Below, piece after piece: positions 12,801-27,300 of a DNA stretch of 64,000 nt. Both the position numbers and the translations under genes were made by a program. The notes below the pieces were generated by a model, which saw nothing but the letters and a program-made list of their open reading frames with translations, searched no databases and was not told the origin of the DNA. The DNA lies in the NCBI GenBank assembly GCA_002189035.1, contig NEEC01000032.1, positions 1 through 64,000 of the forward strand. The letters run 5' to 3'. The number at the start of each line of letters is the position of its first letter. Position 1 is the stretch's first letter. This DNA comes from Utricularia gibba. Its lineage: Eukaryota; Streptophyta; Magnoliopsida; Lamiales; Lentibulariaceae.

Positions 12801-15800
12801 CAGACCGAACCTTGGGTCAGAACGAAGTTCACAACGACATCACCCGCCCAAAAACGACAAGCTTTTCCTTGAGAAACCATGTAGGCAGCCAATTAAAACC
12901 CAACGTTAAGAAATGCATCAAGTTTTTTGCCGAGCTACAAATGACTATGGGCCCGAGCTCGACTCGACCTCCTTCTCGATACCGTTGCCCCACGAGAGCG
13001 CCTCCTCAGATATAAAGCATGCGGTTGAGAAAACCATTTTGGGTGCTATGACATCCTAACTTCAATAAGTGCATCACGATTTTCGTCGAGTAGGACCCGA
13101 TGTGGCAAAGGAGTCAGACCGAACCTTGGGTCAGAACGAAGTTCACAACGACATCACCCGCCCAAAAACGACAAGCTTTTCCTTGAGAAACCATGTAGGC
13201 AGCCAATTAAAACCCAACGTTAAGAAATGCATCAAGTTTTTTGCCGAGCTACAAATGACTATGGGCCCGAGCTCGACTCGACCTCCTTCTCGATACCGTT
13301 GCCCCACGAGAGCGCCTCCTCAAATATAAAGCATGCGGTTGAGAAAACCATTTTGGGTGCTCATGACATCCTAACTTCAATAAGTGCATCACGATTTTCG
13401 TCGAGTAGGACCCGATGTGGCAAAGGAGTCAGACCGAACCTTGGGTCAGAACGAAGTTCACAACGACATCACCCGCCCAAAAACGACAAGCTTTTCCTTG
13501 AGAAACCATGTAGGCAGCCAATTAAAACCCAACGTTAAGAAATGCATCAAGTTTTTTGCCGAGCACAAATGACTATGGGCCCGAGCTCGACTCGACCTCC
13601 TTCTCGATACCGTTGCCCCACGAGAGCGCCTCCTCAGATATAAAGCATGCGGTTGAGAAAACCATTTTGGGTGCTCATGACATCCTAACTTCAATAAGTG
13701 CATCACGATTTTCGTCGAGTAGGACCCGATGTGGCAAAGGAGTCAGACCGAACCTTGGGTCAGAACGAAGTTCACAACGACATCACCCGCCCAAAAACGA
13801 CAAGCTTTTCCTTGAGAAACCATGTAGGCAGCCAATTAAAACCCAACGTTAAGAAATGCATCAAGTTTTTTGCCGAGCTACAAATGACTATGGGCCCGAG
13901 CTCGACTCGACCTCCTTCTCGATACCGTTGCCCCACGAGAGCGCCTCCTCAGATATAAAGCATGCGGTTGAGAAAACCATTTTGGGTGCTCATGACATCC
14001 TAACTTCAATAAGTGCATCACGATTTTCGTCGAGTAGGACCCGATGTGGCAATTGGGTCAGAACGAAGTTCACAACGACATCACCCGCCCAAAAACGACA
14101 AGCTTTTCCTTGAGAAACCATGTAGGCAGCCAATTAAAACCCAACGTTAAGAAATGCATCAAGTTTTTTGCCGAGCTACAAATGACTATGGGCCCGAGCT
14201 CGACTCGACCTCCTTCTCGATACCGTTGCCCCACGAGAGCGCCTCCTCAGATATAAAGCATGCGGTTGAGAAAACCATTTTGGGTGCTCATGACATCCTA
14301 ACTTCAATAAGTGCATCACGATTTTCGTCGAGTAGGACCCGATGTGGCAAAGGAGTCAGACCGAACCTTGGGTCAGAACGAAGTTCACAACGACATCACC
14401 CGCCCAAAAACGACAAGCTTTTCCTTGAGAAACCATGTAGGCAGCCAATTAAAACCCAACGTTAAGAAATGCATCAAGTTTTTTGCCGAGCACAAATGAC
14501 TATGGGCCCGAGCTCGACTCGACCTCCTTCTCGATACCGTTGCCCCACGAGAGCGCCTCCTCAATATAAAGCATGCGGTTGAGAAAACCATTTTGGGTGC
14601 TCATGACATCCTAACTTCAATAAGTGCATCACGATTTTCGTCGAGTAGGACCCGATGTGGCAAAGGAGTCAGACCGAACCTTGGGTCAGAACGAAGTTCA
14701 CAACGACATCACCCGCCCAAAAACGACAAGCTTTTCCTTGAGAAACCATGTAGGCAGCCAATTAAAACCCAACGTTAAGAAATGCATCAAGTTTTTTGCC
14801 GAGCTACAAATGACTATGGCCCGAGCTCGACTCGACCTCCTTCTCGATACCGTTGCCCCACGAGAGCGCCTCCTCAGATATAAAGCATGCGGTTGAGAAA
14901 ACCATTTTGGGTGCTCATGACATCCTAACTTCAATAAGTGCATCACGATTTTCGTCGAGTAGGACCCGATGTGGCAAAGGAGTCAGACCGAACCTTGGGT
15001 CAGAACGAAGTTCACAACGACATCACCGCCCAAAAACGACAAGCTTTTCCTTGAGAAACCATGTAGGCAGCCAATTAAAACCCAACGTTAAGAAATGCAT
15101 CAAGTTTTTTGCCGAGCACAAATGACTATGGGCCCGAGCTCGACTCGACCTCCTTCTCGATACCGTTGCCCCACGAGAGCGCCTCCTCAGATATAAAGCA
15201 TGCGGTTGAGAAAACCATTTTGGGTGCTATGACATCCTAACTTCAATAAGTGCATCACGATTTTCGTCGAGTAGGACCCGATGTGGCAAAGGAGTCAGAC
15301 CGAACCTTGGGTCAGAACGAAGTTCACAACGACATCACCCGCCCAAAAACGACAAGCTTTTCCTTGAGAAACCATGTAGGCAGCCAATTAAAACCCAACG
15401 TTAAGAAATGCATCAAGTTTTTTGCCGAGCTACAAATGACTATGGGCCCGAGCTCGACTCGACCCTTCTCGATACCGTTGCCCCACGAGAGCGCCTCCTC
15501 AGATATAAAGCATGCGGTTGAGAAAACCATTTTGGGTGCTCATGACATCCTAACTTCAATAAGTGCATCACGATTTTCGTCGAGTAGGACCCGATGTGGC
15601 AAAGGAGGGTCAGAACGAAGTTCACAACGACATCAAAAAACGACAAGCTTTTCCTTGAGAAACCATGTAGGCAGCCAATTAAAACCCAACGTTAAGAAAT
15701 GCATCAAGTTTTTTGCCGAACAAATGACTATGGGCCCGAGCTCGACTCGACCTCCTTCTCGATACCGTTGCCCACGAGAGCGCCTCCTCAGATATAAAGC

Positions 15801-16556
15801 ATGCGGTTGAGAAAACCATTTTGGGTGCTTATGACATCCTAACTTCAATAAGTGCATCACGATTTTCGTCGAGTAGGACCCGATGTGGCAAAGGAGTCAG
15901 ACCGAACCTTGGGTCAGAACGAAGTTCACAACGACATCACCCGCCCAAAAACGACAAGCTTTTCCTTGAGAAACCATGTAGGCAGCCAATTAAAACCCAA
16001 CGTTAAGAAATGCATCAAGTTTTTTGCCGAGCCACAAATGACTATGGGCCCGAGCTCGACTCGACCTATACCGTTGCCCCACGAGAGCGCCTCCTCAGAT
16101 ATAAAGCATGCGGTTGAGAAAACCATTTTGGGTGCTTATGACATCCTAACTTCAATAAGTGCATCACGATTTTCGTCGAGTAGGACCCGATGTGGCAAAG
16201 GAGTCAGACCGAACCTTGGGTCAGAACGAAGTTCACAACGACATCACCCGCCCAAAAACGACAAGCTTTTCCTTGAGAAACCATGTAGGCAGCCAATTAA
16301 AACCCAACGTTAAGAAATGCATCAAGTTTTTTGCCGAGCTACAAATGACTATGGGCCCGAGCTCGACTCGACCTCCTTCTCGATACCGTTGCCCCACGAG
16401 AGCGCCTCCTCAGATATAAAGCATGCGGTTGAGAAAACCATTTTGGGTGCTCATGACATCCTAACTTCAATAAGTGCATCACGATTTTCGTCGAGTAGGA
16501 CCCGATGTGGCAAAGGAGTCAGACCGAACCTTGGGTCAGAACGAAGTTCACAACGA
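9900..16556. repeat. Homogeneous core of satellite A
   Basis: About 21 consecutive units with very high mutual identity. The visible differences are few: the C, T or missing base in gtgct(C/T)atgac, the 10-bp shortening at 11551, the short join at 14050, and gagcacaaatg in place of gagctacaaatg at about 13560, 14490 and 15115. The contrast with the ragged right half fits recent unequal exchange or gene conversion in the array interior. A better local assembly consensus is the alternative. Confidence 0.75.
10256..10570. repeat. Reference monomer of satellite A, built of two diverged halves
   Basis: This is a clean 315-bp copy, chosen to define the unit. Its two halves, 10256-10413 (158 bp) and 10414-10570 (157 bp), both begin gcatca followed by a T-run and cgag. 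Both carry ttgagaaa(a)ccat about 110 bp in, at 10368 and 10524. After that motif they stay alignable: gtaggcagccaatt faces tttgggtgctcat, and cccaacgttaag faces tcctaacttcaataag. The central 70 bp are much more diverged. The unit therefore looks like an old duplication of a ~157-bp repeat that now spreads as a dimer. Confidence 0.85.
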
Positions 16557-19500
16557 CATTTTTCCTTGAGAAACCATGTAGGCAGCCAGTTAAGGCATCC
16601 CGATGACTAAGCTCGAAGATACCGTTGCCCCACGAGAGCGCGCGGTTGAGAAAACCATTTTGGGTGGACAAAGTGCATCACAGAACGAAGTACAGACGAC
16701 ATTCACAACGACATCACCCGCCCAAAAACGACAAGCTTTTCCTTGAGAAACCATGTAGGCAGCCAATTAAAACCCAACGTTAAGAAATGCATCAAGTTTT
16801 TTGCCGAGCTGACATGTCGACTCGACCTATACCGTTGCCGAGAGCGCCGAGCATGCGGTTGAGAAAACCATTTTGGGTGCTCATGACATCCTAACTTCAA
16901 TAAGTGCATCACGATTTTCGTCGAGTAGGACCCGATGTGGCAAAGGAGTCAGACCGAACCTTGGGTCAGAACGAAGTTCACAACGACATCACCCGCCCAA
17001 AAACGACAAGCTTTTCCTTGAGAAACCATGTAGGCAGCCAATTAAAACCCAACGTTAAGAAATGCATCAAGTTTTTTGCCGAGTGACTATGGGCCCGAGC
17101 TCGACTCGAATACCGTTGCCCACGAGAGCGCCTCCTCAGATATAAAGCATGCGGTTGAGAAAACCATTTTGGGTGCTTGACATCCTAACTTCAATAAGTG
17201 CATCACGATTTTCGTCGAGTAGGACCCGATGTGGCAAAGGAGTCAGACCGAACCTTGGGTCAGAACGAAGTTCACAACGACATCACCCGCCCAAAAACGA
17301 CAAGCTTTTCCTTGAGAAACCATGTAGGCAGCCAGTTAGGCATCCCGATGTGGAACTCGAGATACCGAGTCAGCATGCGGTTGAGAAAACCATTTTGGGT
17401 GCTATGACATCCTAACTTCAATAAGTGGATTTTCGTCGAGTAGGACCCGATGTGGCAAAGGAGTCAGACCGAACCTTGGGTCAGAACGAAGTTCACAACG
17501 ACATCACCCGCCCAAAAACGACAAGCTTTTCCTTGAGAAACCATGTAGGCAGCCAATTAAAACCCAACGTTAAGAAATGCATCAAGTTTTTTGCCGAGCT
17601 GACTATGGGCCCGAGCTCGACTCGACCTCCTTCTCGATACCGTTGGAGAGCGCCGATATAAAGCATGCGGTTGAGAAAACCATTTTGGGTGCGACATCCT
17701 AACTTCAATAAGTGCATCACGATTTTCGTCGACCCGATGTGGCCCCAGAACGAAGAGACGCCTCCTCCATGTAGGCAGCCAATTAAAGTTAAGAAATGCA
17801 TCAAGTTTTTTGCCGAGCTTGACTATGAGCTCGACTCGAATACCACGAGAGCGCCTCCTCAGATATAAAGCATGCGGTTGAGAAAACCATTTTGGGTGCA
17901 TGACATCCTAACTTCAATAAGTGCATCACGATTTTCGTCGAGTAGGACCCACAGACCGAACAGAACGACAGACATCACCCGCCCAAAAACGACAAGCTTT
18001 TCCTTGAGAAACCATGTAGGCAGCCAATTAAAACCCAACGTTAAGAAATGCATCAAGTTTTTTGCCGAGCTACAAATGACTATGGGCCCGAGCTCGACTC
18101 GACGATACCGTTGCCCCACGAGAGCGCCTCCTCACATGCGGTTGAGAAAACCATTTTGGGTGCTATGACATCCTAACTTCAATAAGTGCATCACGATTTT
18201 CGTCGAGTAGGACCCGATGTGGCAAAGGAGTCAGACCGAACCTTGGGTCAGAACGAAGTTCACAACGACATCACCGCCCAAAAACGACAAGCTTTTCCTT
18301 GAGAAACCATGTAGGCAGCCAATTAAAACCCAACGTTAAGAAATGCATCAAGTTTTTTGCCGAGCCACAAATGACTATGGGCCCGAGCTCGACTCGACAT
18401 ACCATGCAAGGACGAGAAGTTCTCAGATTGGGTCAGAACCATTTTTCCTTGAGAAACCATGTAGGCAGCCAATTTTATGCATCAAGTTTTTTGCCGAGCT
18501 GGGGCCCGAGCTCGACTCGACCTATACCGTTGCCCCACGAGAAATGCATTTGAGAAAACCATTTTGGGTGCTTATGACATCCTAACTTCAATAAGTGCAT
18601 CACGATTTTCGTCGAGTAGGACCCGATGTGGCAATCAGTTCAGACATTTTTCCTTGAGGTAGGCAGCCAGTTAAGAAATGCATCACCGAACGACCTCGAC
18701 TCGAATAATCCTCACAAGAAAACCATTTTCATTGTGCAAAACCCGATGTTCAGACCGAACCTTAGAACCACAACGAGCCCAAAAACGACAAGCTTTTCCT
18801 TGAGAAACCATGTAGGCAGCCAATTAAAACCCAACGTTAAGAAATGCATCAAGTTTTTTGCCGAGCTACAAATGACTATGGGCCCGAGCTCGACTCGACC
18901 TCCTTCTCGATACCGTTGCCCCACGAGAGCGCCTCCTCAGATATAAAGCATGCGGTTGAGAAAACCATTTTGGGTGCTCATGACATCCTAACTTCAATAA
19001 GTGCATCACGATTTTCGTCGAGTAGGACCCGCCAGACCGAACCTTGGGTCAGAACGAAGTTCACAACGACATCAAAAAACGACAAGCTTTTCCTTGAGAA
19101 ACCATGTAGGCAGCCAATTAAAACCCAACGTTAAGAAATGCATCAAGTTTTTTGCCGAGCTACAAATGACTATGGGCCCGAGCTCGACTCGACCTCCTTC
19201 TCGATACCGTTGCCCCACGAGAAAAGATAGCATGCGGTTGAGAAAACCATTTTGGGTGCTCATGACATCCTATTCAATTCATCACGAATTTGTCGCAGAG
19301 CCCGAGCTCGACTCGACGAAAAGAGACATGCCCCCCGGGACACAAATTCATGACATCAAAAAACGACAAGCTTTTCCTTGAGAAACCATGTAGGCAGCCA
19401 ATTAAAACCCAACGTTAAGAAATGCATCAAGTTTTTTGCCGAGCCAAATGACTATGGGCCCGAGCTCGACTCGACGATACCGTTGCCCCACGAGAGCGCC

Positions 19501-22500
19501 TCGATATAAAGCATGCGGTTGAGAAAACCATTTTGGGTGCTTATGACATCCTAACTTCAATAAGTGCATCACGATTTTCGTCGAGATAGGACCCGATGTT
19601 TCAGGAAGTTCACCCAGAATCGAACGAAAAAAATCACCCCCCGAGAAATTTATTTTGTCAAGTTTGCGTTGCCGAGCTACAAATGACTATGGGCCCGAGC
19701 TCGACTCGACCTCCTTCCGATACCGTTGCCCCACGAGAGCGCCTTCAGATATAAAGCATGCGGTTGAGAAAACCATTTTGGGTGCTTATGACATCCTAAC
19801 TTCAATAAGTGCATCACGATTTTCGTCGAGTAGGACCCGATGTGGAAAAAGGAGTCAGACCGAACCTTGGGTCAGAACGAAGTTCACAACGACATCAAAC
19901 CCAAAAACGACAAGCTTTTCCTTGAGAAACCATGTAGGCAGACCAATTAAAACCCAACGTTAAGAAATGCATCAAGTTTTTTGCCGAGCCACTAAGCTCG
20001 ACTCGACCTATACCGTTGCCCCACGAGAGCGCCTCCTCAGATATAGCATGCGGTTGAGAAAACCATTTTGTCTTATGACATCCTAACTTCAAAAGTGCAT
20101 CACGATTTTCGACATCCTAACTTCAATAAGTGCATCACGATTTTCGTCGAGTAGGACCCGATGTGGCAAAGGAGTCAGACCGAACCTTGGGTCAGAACGA
20201 AGTTCACAACGACATCACCCGCCCAAAAACGACAAGCTTTTCCTTGAGAAACCATGTAGGCAGCCAATTAAAACCCAACGTTAAGAAATGCATCAAGTTT
20301 TTTGCCGAGCTACAAATGACTATGGGCCCGAGCTCGACTCGACCTATAACGAGAGCGACATGCGGTTGAGAAAACCATTTTGGGTGCTCATGACATCCTA
20401 ACTTCAATAAGTGCAGATAGTAGGACCCGATGTGGCCAGACCGAACCTTGGGTCAGAACGAAGTTCACAACGACATCTTTTCCTTGAGAAACCATGTAGG
20501 CAGCCAATTAAAACCCAACGTTAAGAAATGCATCAAGTTTTTTGCCGAGCCAAATGACTATGGGCCCGAGCTCGACTCGAGATACCGTTGGAGAGCGCCG
20601 ATATAAAGCATGCGGTTGAGAAAACCAATGACATCCTAACTTCAATAAGTGCATCACGATTTTCGTCGAGTAGGACCCGATGTGGCAAAGGAGTCAGACC
20701 GAACCTTGGGTCAGAACGAAGTTCACAACGACATCACCGCCCAAAAACGACAAGCTTTTCCTTGAGAAACCATGTAGGCAGCCAATTAAAACCCAACGTT
20801 AAGAAATGCATCAAGTTTTTTGCCGAGCCACAAATGACTATGGGCCCGAGCTCGACTCGACCTCCTTCTCGATACCGTTGCCCCACGAGAGCGCCTCCTC
20901 AGATATAAAGCATGCGGTTGAGAAAACCATTTTGGGTGCTTATGACATCCTAACTTCAATAAGTGCATCACGATTTTCGTCGAGTAGGACCCGATGTGGA
21001 AAGGAGTCAGACCGAACCTTGGGTCAGAACGAAGTTCACAACGACATCACTTTTCCTTGAGGTCAGCCAACGTTAAGTTCACCGAACGACATCAAACCCA
21101 AAAGAACAAGAAAACCATTTTGGGTGCCATTGATCACGAAGTACCCGATGTGCAGACCGAATTATTTCAAAAAACGACAAGCTTTTCCTTGAGAAACCAT
21201 GTAGGCAGCCAATTAAAACCCAACGTTAAGAAATGCATCAAGTTTTTTGCCGAGCTACAAATGACTATGGGCCCGAGCTCGACTCGACCATACCGTTGCC
21301 CCACGAGAGCGCCTCGATATAAAGCATGCGGTTGAGAAAACCATTTTGGGTGCTTATGACATCCTAACTTCAATAAGTGCATCACGATTTTCGTCGAGTA
21401 GGACCCGATGTGGCCAGACCGAACCTTGGGTCAGAACGAAGTTCACAACGACATCTGCCCAAATTGCATGCTTGAGAAAGACCATGCATAGGCATGACAT
21501 CCTAACTTCAATAAGTGCATCACGATTTTCGTCGAGTAGACCCGATGTTTCAGAACCAGACATTTTTCCTTGAGAAACCATGTAGGCAGCCAATTAAAAC
21601 CCAACGTTATGCATCAAGTATGGGCCCGAGCTCGACTCGACCGATACCGTTGCCCCGAGAGCGCCTCCATCAGATATTTGAGAAACCCAGCCAATTGTTA
21701 AGAAATGCATCAAGTTTTTTGCTTGACTATGGGCCCGAGCTCGACTCGACCTATAACGAACATGCGCCAATGACAGTGCATCACGATTTTCGTCGAGTAG
21801 GACCCGATGTGGCAGAAGGAGTCAGACCACTTGGGTCAGAACGAAGAAATGCATCACCGAACGACATCAAACCATAAAACGACAATGACATTTTCCATTG
21901 AGTAACCCGACCATGTCAGGCAGACCAATTAAAACCCAAGTTAAGAAATGCATCAAGTTTTTTGCCGAGCACAAATGACTATGGGCCCGAGCTCGACTCG
22001 ACCGATACCGTTGCTCGAATATGACATCCTAACTTCAATAAGTGCAGCACGATTTTCGTCGAGTAGGACCCGATGTTCAGACCGAACCTCAGAACGAAGT
22101 TCACAACGACATCACAAAAACGACAAGCTTTTCCTTGAGAAACCATGTAGGCAGCCAATTAAAACCCAACGTTAAGAAATGCATCAAGTTTTTTGCCGAG
22201 CTGACTATGGGCCCGAGCTCGACTCGACCATACCGTTGCTCGCATGCAGAAAACCATTATGACATCCTAACTTCAATAAGTGCATCACGATTTTCGTCGA
22301 GTAGGACCCGATGTGGCAAAGTCAGACCGAACCTTGGGTCAGAACGAAGTTCACAACGACATCACCGCCCAAAAACGACAAGCTTTTCCTTGAGAAACCA
22401 TGTAGGCAGCCAATTAAAACCCAACGTTAAGAAATGCATCAAGTTTTTTGCCGAGCCACAAATGACTATGGGCCCGAGCTCGACTCGAGATACCGTTGCC

Positions 22501-24380
22501 CCACGAGAGCGCCTCCTCAGATATAAAGCATGCGGTTGAGAAAACCATTTTGGGTGCTCATGACATCCTAACTTCAATAAGTGCATCACGATTTTCGTCG
22601 AGTAGGACCCGATGTGGCAAAGGAGTCAGACCGAACCTTGGGTCAGAACGAAGTTCACAACGACATCACCCGCCCAAAAACGACAAGCTTTTCCTTGAGA
22701 AACCATGTAGGCAGCCAATTAAAACCCAACGTTAAGAAATGCATCAAGTTTTTTGCCGAGCTACAAATGACTATGGGCCCGAGCTCGACTCGACCATACC
22801 GTTGCCCCACGAGAGCAGAGCATGCGGTTGAGAAAACCATTATGACATCGTGCATCACGATTACCCGAATGACTCATTTTTTGATCAGCCAATTTTATGC
22901 ATCACTGGGCCCGAGCTCGACTCGAATACCATGCAATATGACATCCTAACTTCAATAAGTGCATCACGATTTCGTCGAGTAGGACCCGATGTGGCAAAGG
23001 AGTCAGACCGAACCTTGGGTCAGAACGAAGTTCACAACGACATTGAGAAACCCAGCGTTAAGAAATGCATCAAGTTTTTTGACCGAGCCACAAAACTGGG
23101 CCCGAGACTCGTTCTCTTAGTTGCGCCTCGAGCAACGACATGCATGCAGAAAACCATTTTGGGTGCTCATGACACGAAGTAACCCGATGTGGCAATCAGA
23201 CCGAACCTTGCAGAACGAAGTTCACAACGACATTTTTCCTTGAGAAACCATGTAGGCAGCCAATTAAAACCCAACGTTAAGAAATGCATCAAGTTTTTTG
23301 CCGAGCCACAAATGACTATGGGCCCGAGCTCGACTCGACCCAGTTCTCGATACCGACATTGCCCAAGAAGAGCATGCCTTGAGAAAACCATGCAAGAAAA
23401 CCATTTTGGGTGCATGACATCCTAACTTCAATAAGTGCATCACGATTTTCGTCGAGTAGGACCCGATGTGGCAAAGGAGTCAGACCGAACCTTGGGTCAG
23501 AACGAAGTTCACAACGACATTTTTCCTTGAGAAACCATGTAGGCAGCCAATTAAAACCCAACGTTAAGAAATGCATCAAGTTTTTTGCCGAGCCACAAAT
23601 GACTATGGGCCCGAGCTCGACTCGACCGATACCGTTGGAGAGCGCCTGCATGCGGTTGAGAAAACCATTTTGGGTGCTCATGACATCCTAACTTCAATAA
23701 GTGCATCACGATTTTCGTCGAGTAGGACCCGATGTGGCAAAGGAGTCAGACCGAACCTTGCATCAGACATTTAGAAACCATGTAGGCAGCCAGCATCAAG
23801 TTTCCGAAGAAAAACCTCATACCGTTTGCCCCATAAAGCATATTGAGAAAACCATTTTGCTCTTATGCATCCTGAAAATAAGTGCATCACCGATTTTCGT
23901 CGAGTAGGACCCGACAAAGGAGTCAGACCGAACCTTGGGTCAGAACGAAGTTCACAACGACATCATTTTCCTTGAGAAACCATGTAGGCAGCCAATTAAA
24001 ACCCAACGTTAAGAAATGCATCCCGAGCGAGAAAATACCATGAGCCGTTGCCCATGACGTGCATCACGATACCCGATTTTCACCATTTAGGTAGTTATTA
24101 AGAAATGCATCCCGATGACTATGAGAACCAACCATCGAACGATGGTGCAGACGAACCCGATTTCAGAACCAGACATCATTTTCCTTGAGAAACCATGTAG
24201 GCAGCCAATTAAAACCCAACGTTAAGAAATGCATCAAGTTTTTTGCCGAGCACAAATGACTATGGGCCCGAGCTCGACTCGACCATACCGTTGCCCCACG
24301 AGAGCGCCGCATGCGGTCCAATGACATCCTAACTTCAATAAGTGCATCACGATTTTCGTCGAGTAGGACCCGATGTGGCA
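16557..24380. repeat. Degenerate zone of satellite A
   Basis: Intact or nearly intact units (for example around 16870-17080, 18180-18380, 22260-22790 and 23410-23620) alternate with fragmentary stretches (about 16590-16850, 17340-17880, 18400-18780, 19220-19680, 20340-20640, 21050-21180, 21440-22100, 22830-23200 and 23760-24180). In the fragmentary stretches short pieces of the monomer keep their normal order and orientation, with gaps of a few to tens of bases between them. No foreign insert, inversion or gene is visible. Confidence 0.75.
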
Positions 24381-27300
24381 AAGGAGTCAGACCGAACCTT
24401 GGGTCAGAACGAAGTTCACAACGACATCACCAAAAACGACAAGCTTTTCCTTGAGAAACCATGTAGGCAGCCAATTAAAACCCAACGTTAAGAAATGCAT
24501 CAAGTTTTTTGCCGAGCCACAAATGACTATGGGCCCGAGCTCGACTCGACCACTCGATACCGTTGCCCCACGAGAGCGCCTCCTCAGATATAAAGCATGC
24601 GGTTGAGAAAACCATTTTGGGTGCTCATGACATCCTAACTTCAATAAGTGCATCACGATTTTCGTCGAGTAGGACCCGATGTGGCAAAGGAGTCAGACCG
24701 AACCTTGGGTCAGAACGAAGTTCACAACGACATCACCGCCCAAAAACGACAAGCTTTTCCTTGAGAAACCATGTAGGCAGCCAATTAAAACCCAACGTTA
24801 AGAAATGCATCAAGTTTTTTGCCGAGCCACAAATGACTATGGGCCCGAGCTCGACTCGACCACCTGCTCGATACCGTTGCCCCACGAGAGCGCCTTATCA
24901 AATATAAAGCATGCGGTTGAGAAAACCATTTTGGGTGCTCATGACATCCTAACTTCAATAAGTGCAGCACGATTTTCGTCGAGTAGGACCCGATGTGGCA
25001 AAGGAGTCAGACCGAACCTTGGGTCAGAACGAAGTTCACAACGACATCACCCGCCCAAAAACGACAAGCTTTTCCTTGAGAAACCATGTAGGCAGCCAAT
25101 TAAAACCCAACGTTAAGATGCCATCAGCCGTTTGCATCAAGTTGCCGAGCCACAAATGACTATGGGCCCGAGCTCGACTCGACCACCTGCTCGATACCGT
25201 TGCCCTACGAGAGCGCCTACATGCGGTTGAGAAAACCATTTTGGGTGCCATCCTAACTTCAATAAGTGCATCACGATTTTCGTCGAGTAGGACCCGATGT
25301 GGCAAAGGAGTCAGACCGAACCTTGGGTCAGAACGAAGTTCACAACGACATCACCAGCCCAAAAACGACAAGCTTTTCCTTGAGAAACCATGTAGGCAGC
25401 CAATTAAAACCCAACGTTAAGAAATGCATCAAGTTTTTTGCCGAGCCACAAATGACTATGGGCCCGAGCTCGACTCGACCATACCGTTGCCCCACGAGAG
25501 CGCCTTCAAATATAAAGCATGCGGTTGAGAAAACCAATGACATCCTAACTTCAATAAGTGCAGCACGATTTTCGTCGAGTAGGACCCGATGTGGCAAAGG
25601 AGTCAGACCGAACCTTGGGTCAGAACGAAGTTCACAACGACATCACCCGCCCAAAAACGACAAGCTTTTCCTTGAGAAACCATGTAGGCAGCCAATTAAA
25701 ACCCAACGTTAAGAAATGCATCAAGTTTTTTGCCGAGCCACAAATGACTATGGGCCCGAGCTCGACTCGACCACCTGCTCGATACCGTTGCCCCACGAGA
25801 GCGCCTTATCAAATATAAAGCATGCGGTTGAGAAAACCATTTTGGGTGCTCATGACATCCTAACTTCAATAAGTGCATCACGATTTTCGTCGAGTAGGAC
25901 CCGATGTGGCAAAGGAGTCAGACCGAACCTTGGGTCAGAACGAAGTTCACAACGACATCACCAGCCCAAAAACGACAAGCTTTTCCTTGAGAAACCATGT
26001 AGGCAGCCAATTAAAACCCAACGTTAAGAAATGCATCAAGTTTTTTGCCGAGCCACAAATGACTATGGGCCCGAGCTCGACTCGACCACCTGCTCGATAC
26101 CGTTGGAGCAGCGAGAACCCGAAGTGGCAAAGGAGTCAGACCGAACCTTGGGTCAGAACGAAGTTCACAACGACATCACCAAAAACGACAAGCTTTTCCT
26201 TGAGAAACCATGTAGGCAGCCAATTAAAACCCAACGTTAAGAAATGCATCAAGTTTTTTGCCGAGCCACAAATGACTATGGGAGCTCGACTCGAGAGATA
26301 TGCTCAGCCAATTAAAACCCAACGTTAAGAAATGCATCAAGTTTTTTGCCGAGCCACAAATGACTATGGGCCCGAGCTCGACTCGACGCCGATTTGCCCT
26401 CATCAAATATAAAGCATGCGGTTGAGAAAACCATTTTGGGTGCTCATGACATCCTAACTTCAATAAGTGCAGCACGATTTTCGTCGAGTAGGACCCGATG
26501 TGGCAAAGGAGTCAGACCGAACCTTGGGTCAGAACGAAGTTCACAACGACATCACCAGCCAAAAACGACAAGCTTTTCCTTGAGAAACCATGTAGGCAGC
26601 CAATTAAAACCCAACGTTAAGAAATGCATCAAGTTTTTTGCCGAGCCACAAATGACTATGGGCCCGAGCTCGACTCGACCACCTGCTCGATACCGTTGCC
26701 CCACGAGAGCGCCTTATCAAATATAAAGCATGCGGTTGAGAAAACCATTTTGGGTGCTCATGACATCCTAACTTCAATAAGTGCAGCACGATTTTCGTCG
26801 AGTAGGACCCGATGTGGCAAAGGAGTCAGACCGAACCTTGGGTCAGAACGAAGTTCACAACGACATCACCAGCCCAAAAACGACAAGCTTTTCCTTGAGA
26901 AACCATGTAGGCAGCCAATTAAAACCCAACGTTAAGAAATGCATCAAGTTTTTTGCCGAGCCACAAATGACTATGGGCCCGAGCTCGACTCGACCGATAC
27001 CGTTGCCCTACGAGAGCGCCTTATCAGGCATGCGGTTGAGAAAACCATTTTGGGTGCTCATGACATCCTAACTTCAATAAGTGCACACGATTTTCGTCGA
27101 GTAGGACCCGACAGACCGAACCTTGGGTCAGAACGAAGTTCACAACGACATCACCAAAAACGACAAGCTTTTCCTTGAGAAACCATGTAGGCAGCCAATT
27201 AAAACCCAACGTTAAGAAATGCATCAAGTTTTTTGCCGAGCCACAAATGACTATGGGCCCGAGCTCGACTCGACCACCTATACCGTTGCCCTACGAGAGC

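Noticed and set aside
15250-15810. A 186-codon open frame in satellite A, and many similar 60-155 codon frames along the array
   Set aside because: They are satellite sequence read through copies whose small deletions happen to join frames. The unit length is not a multiple of three, and the same DNA is open in several frames on both strands. Copies change frame freely, with no sign of selection.
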